Origin: Bolinopsis microptera
Lineage: Eukaryota; Ctenophora; Tentaculata; Lobata; Bolinopsidae
DNA length: 64,000 bases
Direction: 5' to 3'
Assembly: GCF_026151205.1 (NCBI RefSeq)
Contig: NC_087076.1
Span: 18,401,419 to 18,465,418 of the forward strand
The notes under the pieces are model-generated. The model was not told the DNA's origin. It saw only the letters and a program-made list of their open reading frames with translations, and searched no databases. Made by a program: the position numbers and the translations under genes. This document shows, in pieces, positions 1-9,746 of this stretch (position 1 is its first letter; the number at the start of each line of letters is the position of its first letter).

Positions 1-897
1 TGTTCTTCCAGATCTGGTAATCATCTGTTTGATTGCTTCAACTCGGTCTAATTTTTCTTGAATCGTTTTTGCTTTTCTGCCTGATCGTTTAGAAGATTTC
101 CAGGAAAATTCATACGTAGCCCCACTCCTTGTACATAATTTTCCGGGACCAGCTTTGAATTTCGGCTGTTTCAAGAGCTCAACCTTTTCCAGCTGAATCT
201 TCTCTTCTGGGGTAAGACTCTCAGCTTCTGAATCCTCGCTCTCAGAAGACGAAGATTTCCTCAGAACAGGAGCTGATTGCCTTTTCCTAACTTTTGGTGG
301 AAGTTCTGCCATCTCAATAATTCCAACATCTGATCTTGATCTCGCACTCCTAGTTATTATGCGCCTACTAACTGCTGTACTGTCTGCTTCAGTTGGGGTC
401 GATTTACTGTCCTGTGTATCATCGTCACTCTTCTCCATTTGATCTAACTTCTGAGCTTCATGGGTATCTTCATTCTTCTCTTTAAGATCTAACTTCGGAG
501 ATTTGTTGGAATCTGTACAATCGTCAACGGCTTCAGATTGAGATTTTTCGTCAACTGCCTTATCTTCTTCTTCAGAAGCAGCATCTCCACAGCTAGAATG
601 TTCACCGTCAGAAGGGGAGGACTTATCAAGTACAATCGACTTACCAGACCTCAGAACACGGGGCATTTTCATGGCAACTTTGGCGGTGCTTTCGTCACTG
701 AAAACGTCGTTTCCCGATGTCAACAGATCTCTTGTTTTCGAGGAGGTCGGACTTGTGTGGGAAGTTACAGCAGCATTCTCACAGAGGTCACTGTACTCAA
801 TACCCTGGGGAAAGTTATGCATTAACCAGTATATTTCATCTTCTTGTCGTTTTGCTACTCTTTTACTTTTTCTGCTTAGCAGTGGCTTCTTTGTCAT
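1..897 (-). CDS. Unrecognised acidic Ser/Glu-rich protein, 3' end outside window
   Basis: A frame on the minus strand is open from an ATG at 897..895 through the left edge, giving at least 299 residues with no stop. An in-frame TAG lies just upstream of the ATG, and AG directly precedes GTAATG, so this could instead be an internal exon with an acceptor there. The N-terminus is basic (MTKKPLLSRKSKRVAKRQ), followed by a short hydrophobic/aromatic patch (DEIYWLMHNFPQ). A long low-complexity stretch rich in Ser, Glu, Asp and Lys follows. The last ~60 visible residues are more ordered and basic (CTRSGATYEFSWKSSKRSGRK, roughly residues 260-280). Composition suggests a nuclear or chromatin protein, but that is inference. 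I do not recognise a family. Codon use is even and host-like, and the frame lacks the decay seen in nearby retroelements. A splice acceptor (TTTCCCCAG) also sits just before 804, but translation upstream of it looks equally coding. Confidence 0.7.
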   Translation of the reverse strand, partial: MTKKPLLSRKSKRVAKRQEDEIYWLMHNFPQGIEYSDLCENAAVTSHTSPTSSKTRDLLTSGNDVFSDESTAKVAMKMPRVLRSGKSIVLDKSSPSDGEHSSCGDAASEEEDKAVDEKSQSEAVDDCTDSNKSPKLDLKEKNEDTHEAQKLDQMEKSDDDTQDSKSTPTEADSTAVSRRIITRSARSRSDVGIIEMAELPPKVRKRQSAPVLRKSSSSESEDSEAESLTPEEKIQLEKVELLKQPKFKAGPGKLCTRSGATYEFSWKSSKRSGRKAKTIQEKLDRVEAIKQMITRSGRT

Positions 898-1685
898 TAC
901 CTATAATGAATTGAACGTGTAAATTGATTAACCATTGCATATAAGCGTTTTACACAGATAGATGTTTCACAATTCATTACAATTTTCTTGGCTAGAGCTA
1001 GAAGTATTTCTAGTTTCAAGATACTTACACTATATAAATCAATATTTGTTGTCTAACGGCCAAGGGAGCAGTAAAACATGATTTGAAAAAGTAATAAATT
1101 AAAACTATTTTACGCTATATAAAGTGTAAAAATGCACGATAATACTTTAAAACAATGTGTTTAATTCCTTCCCGATCTTTCACATAATTCGACATCACCC
1201 CGCTAATTACAGAAACTGTGCCTAGTCAAACCAAAGGCACATATAATGAGTACACACACTACACAAAGTGGATATGTACATGTTATATATTATGAGGAAA
1301 ATGACGATAATGTGAAGGATCCTTATTATAATTCAACAAATAGAACTAAGTTGAAGCCTTATACACAGCATAAAAGTGGTTCATTTCAAAGCACGAGCTT
1401 TAAATGACAGTTAATCAGAAGGTATCTTATATAAAAGCTGTATTTTGTACATAAAAATTGTAAGTTTCAAAACTAAAAGGAACAATAAATTAAATTTGTG
1501 TCCACTTTTGTATGAAAATGTTGTCAGCACAATAGTAAGCAACAGCCAGATGTGGACATTGTTAATGTATCACTTGTTATCTTCAGAGTAAGAGTAAACC
1601 TGGCCTGCCATAGTGCCATGGTGGTCAATGCGGGTCAATGTTCTCTTTCCATAGGCATAATAATCAACAGAGCAGATGTTGCTTA
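898..1685. other. AT-rich intergenic stretch, no gene seen
   Basis: The gap lies between the unrecognised gene on the left and COX17. No conserved frame is visible on either strand. It presumably holds the COX17 3' UTR and the promoter of the left-hand gene, both on the minus strand. I could not pick out a clear COX17 poly-A signal. Confidence 0.5.
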
Positions 1686-1853
1686 TCACACTTTATATCC
1701 GTGTTTGAGCATGCAGGCTCTGTGAGCCTCGATCAAGTCCTGGCAATTCTCCTCTCCGTTTTCTATGACACACTCGTCCCGCGGAACCCTCGTCTCCGGA
1801 CAGGCGCAACATGGCTTGCATTTGGGTTCAGCTGCTTGCTCTGCTTCAGTCAT
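1686..1853 (-). CDS. COX17: Cytochrome c oxidase copper chaperone COX17
   Basis: A 55-residue single-exon frame encodes a copper chaperone that carries Cu(I) in the mitochondrial intermembrane space and passes it to SCO1/SCO2 and COX11 for cytochrome c oxidase assembly. The family signature is complete. Residues 13-21 read KPCCACPET, with the Cu-binding pair Cys15-Cys16. The twin CX9C motifs are Cys18-Cys28 and Cys37-Cys47, which form the two disulfides of the coiled-coil-helix-coiled-coil-helix fold and mark Mia40-dependent import. The ending [16 protein letters not shown] closely resembles the animal COX17 C-terminus. Animal COX17 proteins are about 60-65 residues, so the short variable N-terminus ([10 protein letters not shown]) is normal. 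The chosen ATG is the only one before the motif. On the minus strand, a LINE 3'-end fragment ends about 10-15 bases upstream of this ATG. Confidence 0.94.
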   Translation of the reverse strand: MTEAEQAAEPKCKPCCACPETRVPRDECVIENGEENCQDLIEAHRACMLKHGYKV

Positions 1854-1861
1854 ACTTTGAT

Positions 1862-2010
1862 ATCTACATTAGAATTAGAATTAGAAACAAATTTACACAG
1901 CAAATTAAACGCCTATTATTGCTAATTAATTTTAAGATGCTGGTGAAGCTTTGTTAAGGACATTTAAATTAGTTCTCCGACCTGTTAAAAAGTACACCAC
2001 TAAGGCTGTC
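1862..2010 (-). mobile_element. 3'-end fragment of the LINE-B family upstream of COX17
   Basis: Read on the plus strand, this begins with tandem AGAATT/TTAGAA units and then AAATTTACACAGCA. The same order occurs at 22573-22616, the 3' tail of the LINE at 22573-28262. Beyond it both copies share a TTTAAGA..GC..GGACATT stretch with decay, so this is an old 5'-truncated copy of that tail. The outer boundary is approximate. Confidence 0.6.
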
Positions 2011-3889
2011 AATAAGATTAGTAGAAAGTTAATTAATTAATGTAGTAAATTTGTTAAACTTATTACTTTACTTAACTATCAGATTGTTAACTAAATTAGA
2101 AGCCATGCCTGGTCTATATTAATATCCATTATCCATGTACTGATTCACTGACATAATATCAACATGGTACTTGAAAGTGTATTAGATAGGCGCCACCATG
2201 TGGACTGTGGAGATGGGTCTGCCGTCCGTGACCACAAGTTGATTGAATGATCTGGATTTTAACTTTCATTATATATATGGATTTTGAAATCAATGAAACA
2301 GTCATTTACATTCAATTTCAAAGTGTAAAACATTTCAAACTTAGACTTTCACCTCTGCTCAAAAAGGAATCTATTTTCAAAGCTTTTAAATGTTCTCACG
2401 GCAAGATTTAAAACCATATAAAATTACTACTACATATTATGACGATTTAATCAAAAATCATTGATACAATTTGAAATTTCTGACAATTAATATCATTTAA
2501 TAGCACTACTAAGAGTTACAAAATTGTAATAATGACATAAAATATACTAGATTGTATTCAATAGGTCAAAAATATCACTGTTAACTGAACCACATTTACT
2601 ACGACTCCAAATGTTACAATTATGAATGAAAATGAAAGTATAGCATATCAATGAAAATATCAAAATAGGGTCATCTTTAAACTTAGTCACTAAAATTGAA
2701 ATCATAAGGTCAGTATTAAAATAAAGATCACCCCTAAACACCCCTACTCAAAACACATCGATCCAAGCTATATCATAACGATCTTTAAACGTTGACGAAC
2801 TATCAAATTTTGATTAATCCACAATTCAATTGTGTCAATATCACATTTCAATTTAGAAACTGTAAATGAAGTCATCAACACTTATTAATCAGGGCATTAA
2901 GGAAACTTCTGATATCTTTATTCTTTAACCTAATTAAGGTCAATCAGTAAGATTTATTATTTGGAGTGTTGAAGATTATACTTGTACTATACTGTGGACT
3001 GAGTCTCTAAAATCTACTAATTCGAAGCTATGTATGTAAATAATTATATCCAAGAGAGTGCCGGATGCATTTAACTAAAAACAGATTCTCAAGTGCATCA
3101 CCAGAAATACTACTTTTCTTCAGCAATAGCCAAACAGCGAGTCGTACTACAGTCAAAATTGTTTAATTTAAAGACAAAACCATAGTTATATAAGTTAATA
3201 TTCCACTGCCAGTTGCGGGTTGCATTGTTAAAAATCAACATTTCAAAATTTCATTAAACAAATTTGTATAGTCTGGACCCGGTCAGCCAATTCTTGGTTT
3301 AAAACCACTAAGTGCTCACCAAAAATACTACATATATAATAAACATTCTGCAACAGTCCCTAAAAACGAGACCAAAGATTTAAAGGTATTTCAATTAACA
3401 TGTCACGTCAGTTGAAAGAACCAAAACCGTTCACTAATCACTCACTACAGAAAACAGCATTCGAAATCTAGAATTTGCCGATTAAGGAACGTTGCTATTT
3501 AGTGTTTATATACTCCAATATCATGAATAATCCTTTAAAAATGAAAAGAAGCAATCCACTATCACTATTATGCCAATCATGTCTGATTGAAATAATCGAC
3601 AACCAATAAAAGCCTAAATCAAGCATTTCAGTGCACATTGACAATTTAGAATGTTTCGAAATTCACGACTTAAAATCCAAGTCCCAACAATACCCAGCAT
3701 CGGGAAGCAAGCAGATATACTCTTAGGGTAGCTAAATACTGCATTCAGAAATTGTAACACTCCTACGTGGTCAAACGGTGCAGAAATTGTCCATTGTAAA
3801 CTATCCAAACTATCATAATAAAAGCCTCACAGTAACTCGATGTTCTGAAAGATGGAGCACAAAGCACAAATTGTAGTGCTTCGGAGTCC
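2011..3889. other. Non-coding AT-rich stretch
   Basis: I see no conserved frame, RNA gene or recognisable transposon protein here. Short frames on the minus strand (2547-2741, 3614-3808) have no recognisable composition or motif and are treated as chance. Confidence 0.5.
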
Positions 3890-3895
3890 TTTATT
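3890..3895 (-). promoter_or_regulatory. Candidate poly-A signal for the BASP1-like gene
   Basis: AATAAA on the minus strand, about 140 bases beyond the stop codon of the BASP1-like gene at 4039..4037. Position and sequence fit a cleavage and polyadenylation signal, but AT-rich DNA yields such hexamers by chance. Confidence 0.45.
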
Positions 3896-4036
3896 TAATT
3901 AGATATCAATAAACGTAGGTACTGTGTTCACCTTGTGAACACTGTATTTTATTTTTATGTTTATCTTTTCAACCTCAAGTCCAGCTCTGGAAGTGGCCTC
4001 CGAACTAGTAGCAAAATATAGTTTATCGTCAATAAA

Positions 4037-5206
4037 TTACACTCCCATTTTCTCCATATCCTCGGGAATAACTTCTCCCTCAACTTTTGAAGCAGGCACT
4101 TCTGCTGGTTCTTCTGCAGCTGGGGCTGATTCTTCTGCAGCTGGGGCTGGCTCTTCAGCAGCTGGGGCTGGCTCTTCAGCAGCTGGAGCTGGCTCTTCAG
4201 CAGCTGGGGCTGGCTCCTCTGCTGCTGGCTCTTCGGCAGCTGGGGCTGGCTCCTCTGCAGCTGGCTCTTCGGCAGCTGGGGCTGGCTCTTCTGCTGCTGG
4301 CTCTTCGGCAGCTGGCTCTTCAGCAGCTGGTGCTGGCTCTTCAGCAGCTGGCTCTTCGGCAGCTGGGGCTGGCTCTTCTACAGCTGACTCTTCAGCAGCT
4401 GGGGCTGGCTCTTCAGCAGCTGGCTCTTCAGCAGCTGGCTCTTCAGTAGCTGGCTCTTCAGCAGCTGGCTCTTCAGCAGCTGGCTCTTCAGCAGCTGGGG
4501 CTGGTTCTTCAGCAGCTGGGGCTGGTTCTTCAGCAGCTGGGGCTGGCTCTTCAGCAGCTGGGGCTGGCTCCTCTGAAGCTGGCTCTTCAGCAGCTGGGGC
4601 TGGCTCTTCGGCTGCAGGTTCTTCGGCAGCTGGTGCTGGTTCCTCAGCAGCTGGCTCTTCAGCAGCTGGGGCTGGCTCTTCAGCAGCTGGGGCTGGCTCT
4701 TCAGCAGCAGCGGCTGGCTCTTCAGCAGTAGCAGCTGGCTCCTCAGCAGCAGCGGCTGGCTCTTCAGCAGCAGCGGCTGGCTCTTCAGCAGCAGCGGCTG
4801 GCTCTTCAGCAGCAGCGGCTGGCTCTTCAGCAGCAGCAGCTGGCTCTTCAGCAGCTGGGGCTGGCTCTTCAGCTGCAGGTGCAGGCTCTTCAGCTGCAGG
4901 TGCTACTGGTTCAGGAGCCTTTTCAGGTTCAGGAGCAACCTCTTCTTTGTTTTTCTGAAATTGTAATATTACAATACATACTCAAGTAGCATAAATTACA
5001 GGCAATTGGCACACTGCGATAACAGGCATCCCATTGCTACGAAACTACAGACATCGAATCATCAATTATGAAATTAGAGGTGTAATTTAATAAATATTAC
5101 AGATAATTACTAATTAGACTAAAACAAGGTTAACAAAGTTAAATTTGTGAAATATCTATCATTTATGACAAATGGAGCTTACCGGGGTGGAGCTTTTGTT
5201 TCCCAT
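4037..5206 (-). CDS. BASP1/MARCKS-like N-myristoylated Pro-Ala-Glu repeat protein (two exons)
   Basis: Two exons: 5206..5183 (8 codons, MGNKSSTP) and 4954..4037 (305 codons plus TAA). The 228-base intron has GTAAGC at its donor and TTACAATTTCAG at its acceptor, in phase 0. The predicted protein is 313 residues. Met-Gly-x-x-x-Ser at the start is a classic N-myristoylation signal, so membrane attachment is likely. The rest is about 45 copies of five- or seven-residue Pro/Ala/Glu units (PAPAAEE, PAAEE, PAAAAEE) and ends with a distinct tail (SKVEGEVIPEDMEKMGV). This architecture resembles BASP1 (CAP-23/NAP-22) and MARCKS, myristoylated disordered acidic proteins that act at the plasma membrane on PIP2 and actin. 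The likeness is compositional, so orthology is unproven. The repeat leaves all frames open on both strands, which creates a large false frame on the plus strand. Confidence 0.8.
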
Positions 5207-5456
5207 CTCAAAAAGTGGCTTTTAAATCCTAATAAGGTAACATTGGTAAGAGATTATTATTATTAAATCTAAAATTCTAAAATAGCTAATAAGAGAAGTT
5301 TCTGTACTAGTATATCTAAATTGGAAGAATTATTTCACAAAAATCAATCATGTCAAATTATGTCAATGGAGTAATATAAAAAGAAGAAAGTCTAATATAA
5401 AGTCCAATTGGTAATTCATGAATCTTAAGAGGGCATTATTTCAACCTTAGTTTCTT
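5207..5456. other. Upstream region of the BASP1-like gene; contains a dispersed short repeat
   Basis: This is probably the 5' UTR or promoter of the minus-strand BASP1-like gene. Around 5250-5295 it carries an ATTATTATTAAATCTAAAAT..AAAATAGCTAATAA segment. The same segment reappears at 8243-8275 inside an insertion in a LINE fragment, so it belongs to a small dispersed repeat. Confidence 0.4.
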
Positions 5457-5650
<194 letters not shown>

Positions 5651-6480
5651 GTCAATTTTTACAGCACAGCAATATATATCTAAATATCAGATCCTCTGTA
5701 ATCATAATGTATAAAAAAAGGAGCTTTTCTCTGTGCTGAAGGATGAATCAAGGCAGATCATGGTTCTGTTAGCAGGCCACCCTAGTTATGGACAATACAT
5801 ATATATAAAATAATTAAATTATAATTTTAAAATTGTGTCAAGATTGAACTAAAACATAACTCAGGGTAAAATAGACGTATTCCCTTCGTCAAATTAACTA
5901 TTTACAATACTAAACTTAAACGAACTCCGGGTAAAATAAACGTAATCCCTTTGTCAAACTTGCTATTTACAATAAGTTAATAAATTAATACGGTTGAAAA
6001 TTATTTCATATTCAATAACAATGCAGCATCAATATAATTGATACAAATGAGGAGCATACATAGCAGTGAGAATTGCACATAACAGGAGGACTGGAGGTAT
6101 GGAGCAATAATGATTGACAGTGCACCTTTCCACTGATGTTCCTAATTTCCTGTAATAGCTTAATAGGCATGGAAATACTTTGATTGCAGGGGATGGATTG
6201 GATTCACTTATGTACTGAGATAACTTAACCGAAATAACATAACTGCCTAGATACATTGGCTAGTGTTGGGTGGGATCATGAATTTATATAATGGGTACTT
6301 GTTGTTTGTAGTGCAGTGGTGCAACAGACTTTAAGAGTTGACCATCAATTAGGAGACTGCATAAAAGTCCTTGGCGCACCATATGGGATTGTTGGCAAGA
6401 GCCAGTCTCCAACCCATAATCTTCGATTAAGTCCCTTTAAGTGACAACTGCAACTTGACCACCAAAGATCTTTAGGCAGG
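5651..6480. other. Non-coding stretch
   Basis: No supported gene. A direct imperfect repeat occurs at 5850-5960: a phrase resembling AACTC.GGGTAAAATA.ACGTA.TCCCTT.GTCAAA appears twice. I see no other structure. Confidence 0.4.
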
Positions 6481-6489
6481 GTCCCTCCT

Positions 6490-6660
6490 CATTGAGGGGT
6501 GGCCAAGTGGTTAGGTTACATCATTTTCAATCACCTTGGCCTTGGTTGCTTACGGATGGTCGGGAAATCCGAAATTAAGGTTTACAGGAGGGTCCCAGCC
6601 AAAAGATCTAGTGTCTCGTATGGGTATCTCTTAGTAATTAATATGCTTGCACTGTAGTAT
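6490..6660 (+). repeat. Possible degenerate tRNA-derived SINE
   Basis: GGTGGCCAAGTGGTTAGG at about 6496-6513 matches a pol III A-box in a Ser/Leu-type tRNA D-arm. A weak B-box-like GGTCGGGAAATCC follows about 60 bases later. No intact cloverleaf is visible, so a decayed SINE is more likely than a tRNA gene. Confidence 0.3.
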
Positions 6661-7257
6661 AAGGCGTAAGCCATAGAAAGTAGTGCTACTGCTACTGATT
6701 TAACCAAGTGCAGGAAACTGCTAGGTCCTTACACCCCTAGGGTTGATGGTTGATGTGGGTATCAAACCAGCAGTCCCTTTCATCTGAAAGCCCATTCTAC
6801 ATTCAAGTGATGAGATCACTCATTGAGTGCAGAGATCACATATCCGCCGGAGTTTTAAATGGTTGACCAAAGGGAAATCCTGTTTGTCGAATTCTATACT
6901 ACACTATACTGTGGTATCGCATGTCATCCAAAGTATTAATAAAAGTTGGTACAGCCCACCAACATCATTTATGTGCAATGCCAAAAGATCCACTTCATTA
7001 TAGCTAGAAATTGTCGTTATCAGTACTATGAGAGCCACGAGGATGGCAGACAGCTCACATGTTAATATCTTGATACAAACAACAGAGTCAAATGTAATAT
7101 TTGACAGGCAAATCCAGATTTGCAGTTTTGACTAAAAAAAAATGTTTCGAACAGTATACATGTAATTTCAGCAATGGTAATTGTCTAGCTATAGGGATAG
7201 ACACCCTCGAAAAATGAATAAACCAATTCAATAGATATAAATAAAATCCACAAATTC

Positions 7258-8083
7258 ACATCACAACAAAAAGCAGTCTAGACCCCCACCTAACAAGCAC
7301 TCCATGGCCTGTTTAGGAGTGTTGATCAGGTTAAGGTCCAAATCACTTATCGCCATGGATGGAAGAGTTTTGGTACCTCTGTAACCCCTGATAGAGATTA
7401 TACAAGTTCTGAGTAAATCAAAACGCAGTCTGCGTCTGACAAATGATATCACATCACAATACCGTTGGCCTTTCTTAATGCTGATCTTTTCAGCGAGATG
7501 TTTAAGGAACTGTGAAGCCTCAGTTGCCATTCTTCCTGTAGTACTGAACACCAGTGGTGTGAAGGTAGCCTTTTCCACATTGAGGACTCTGTCGTTGTAC
7601 TCACGTTTTTTGTTTTTCTCGTGAGATTGGTACATCTGTGAGATGTTCTTGTCACTGTTGGACTGGGCTTGAGGGTGAAGTACCCTTACATCTGTGAATG
7701 CCCTGACCAGCAGCGACCAGAACGATCTCGCACTGATGTCCAGTCTTGCACCATCCTGCCTATTTGTTCCATTAGATAGTTCAAGTGTGTGAGGAACCGA
7801 GAGGAGCCGGGGTTCTGTTTTCTTTGCAAACAGTGGTTAGGAGTTCAGCTATTGTATCTCTAAGTGAATTGTGTCTAAGTGAAACGATGCCTCCGATTTT
7901 GCAGGTTAGAGTATGGTTGATATGATTTTGATTTCCACATACACATAGGGGACTTCTGTTAGCTGTAGACAGTGTAAGATTATATCTGAGTGAGAGGGCA
8001 TCAAAGAATTCTTGTTTGTTGAGGACGACGTACCCACATGTTTTTAGAGGGAGTGTGGATAACCAAATGGATGCTCCTTTTTC
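7258..8083 (-). pseudogene. LINE C-terminus with zinc knuckle and restriction-like endonuclease (decayed)
   Basis: Read from 8083 downwards on the minus strand: a segment starting KGASIWLSTLP, a Cys/His cluster of zinc-knuckle type (CVCGNQNHINHTLTC) and then DGARLDISAR..VRAFTDVRVLHP. The last part has the Asp-x(~14)-Asp spacing of the restriction-like endonuclease found in some non-LTR retrotransposons. The frame continues to 7261 (VVFSTT-like, RRRLRFDLL). The same blocks in the same order occur at 28265-29480, so both belong to one family. Frameshifts are present around 7800 and 7660. A different LINE tail abuts exactly at 8084 and cuts off the upstream RT. Confidence 0.7.
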
Positions 8084-8640
8084 AATGAAACAAGAAATTC
8101 AATGAAACAAGAAATTTAATTTTAGCACATTGTTACAGAATAAAAGGATGTGAAACAATTCATAAAATATAATGCCCTTTGGGTGTATGACTTTTTGTCC
8201 TTGACTGCTTGTTTGGTTTTGGAAGGACAGGTAACTAACGGGGCATTATTATTAAATCTAAAATAGCTAATAATTTAATAAATTATTAGCAGGCCCCTTA
8301 ACGTGGGCAATAATATATGCTTTATAAATTATATAAACAAATTGAAGTCTATTTTTCAATGTTGTTAAGTGTCTCTTTCGATCTGTTTTGGTCTTTCGTG
8401 GGAGTTCCCACATTTGTTGGTTGAGAATGCTCAACATAACATACATGGGCAAGGAATGTGCGTGCCTGGAAGCTTTTGCACACACCGAAACGCTAGTTCA
8501 GTTAAGTTTTCACTAAGGAGATCTATTTGCCTTTGTGTTGATGGGGATACCCATTCATAATAGTTTCACGTTGGTGTTTGTAAATCTCTTCCTTGCCCTT
8601 CTTTACTTCACTTATGATGCCATGCTGCAGTTCTTCGTTT
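8084..8640 (-). mobile_element. LINE-A 3'-end fragment with a ~205-bp insertion
   Basis: It starts at its 3' end with two tandem copies of CAATGAAACAAGAAATT, the tail of the LINE-A family also seen at 30445 and 37482. The shared phrase GGACAGGTAACTAACGGGGC is followed by GGAATGTGCGTGCCTGG. In this copy the two are separated by about 205 bases (8240-8443) that are absent from the other two. That insert begins with the same ATTATTATTAAATCTAAAAT repeat seen at 5250. No coding part remains. Confidence 0.7.
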
Positions 8641-8644
8641 AGTT

Positions 8645-8682
8645 AGAAAGTAGTAAGTAAGTAAGTAAGTAAGTAAGTAAAG
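8645..8682. repeat. (AAGT)n microsatellite
   Basis: A short uninterrupted run of AAGT/GTAA units. Confidence 0.9.
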
Positions 8683-8837
8683 ATTATGACATAACATCAT
8701 CACAAGTGTCTACAAAATATCATTGCACTAAATAAAAAAATAATTTAAATAAATATATTTTTCCATCAACATTAATAATTTATCAAATTCAATTTTATTA
8801 ATTAATAAAATCTAATACATTATCTATAAATAATTCA

Positions 8838-9746
8838 TTAATACTTCCCAGTGGAATAAAGATTTATGAAACGCTTCTTTGCCACAAAAGGATGAAACCA
8901 AAGATATTCATTATGTGTCTCCTTATTGCTTAAATAACTGGGTTCTTCAATTTTCCCTAAAACTTCATTCGAAACATTCCAAAAATAAAAATCATTTACA
9001 CTGTTTTTAGAAATCATTTCTTTCTTAAATCCTTCCAATCTAACTTTAAAGCTTAAAACTGTCGAGCAGTTCTTGACATCTGAAGGGAGTTTGTTCCAGT
9101 AAGGAATGACTCGCTCCGGAAGAAAAGAAGACTGGAGATTCTTAACTTTAGTTACACTCTTATTACACCTATTGGTTGAAACTAGATTAAGACCAGATCT
9201 GCTCATTCTGAACAAACCCGATCCATATTCAGTCAAACCACTAGTTACTTTAAAAGCTTCGATAAGGTCCCCACGTATTCGCCGCTCTGCCAGCGTTGTC
9301 AAATTGAGGATATCCAGTCTGCAGCTGTATGGAAGAGTACCCACCTCATCAATAAGACGGGTAAACCGCCTCTGGACGCTCTCCAGCTCCAAAACAGTCC
9401 CCCAACTTCCATGAGCCGCAACTGGATTCCACAATTGGACACAATACTCAAGATGAGGTCTTATCAAAGCTTTATAAATAGCTATCATTACAACCTTTTC
9501 TCTAATAACTAAGTTCCTTACAATCCAGCAGATCATACGATTTGCTTTAGAAATACATGCTTTTATCTGTTCATTCCAAAGCAAGGAGCTATGGGTAATA
9601 ACCCCCAAATCTTTTTCCTGTGCAGATACTTCTAGTTCTACTCTATTTACAATATAATTCGAGTTAGGATTATTATTTATAGTAAACTGTTGAAAAACTG
9701 CTTCTGTGAGCTGTTTTGTAGCTGTTTTGTAGCATTTACTGAGCAT
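8838..9746 (-). pseudogene. Jockey/CR1-like LINE reverse transcriptase, C-terminal fragment (LINE-C)
   Basis: About 300 residues match the end of an APE-type LINE ORF2 downstream of the RT catalytic core: a KDLGVI..SLLWNEQI thumb segment, then ALIRPHLEYCVQLWNP, the block RRFTRLIDEV..LPYSCRLDILNL..RRIRGDLIEAFK, and a NxFKVRLEGF end. The catalytic core and endonuclease are missing, so this is a 5'-truncated, dead-on-arrival copy. The frame itself is uninterrupted, which suggests fairly recent insertion. A short duplication (GCTACAAAACA twice) sits at its 5' edge. The 3' UTR is AT-rich to about 8690. Confidence 0.85.

Noticed and set aside
3957-4958. 333-codon plus-strand frame rich in Ser-Ala-Gly
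   Set aside because: It is the antisense shadow of the Pro-Ala-Glu repeat. The minus strand has splice sites, a myristoylation start and a non-repetitive C-terminus; the plus frame has none of these.
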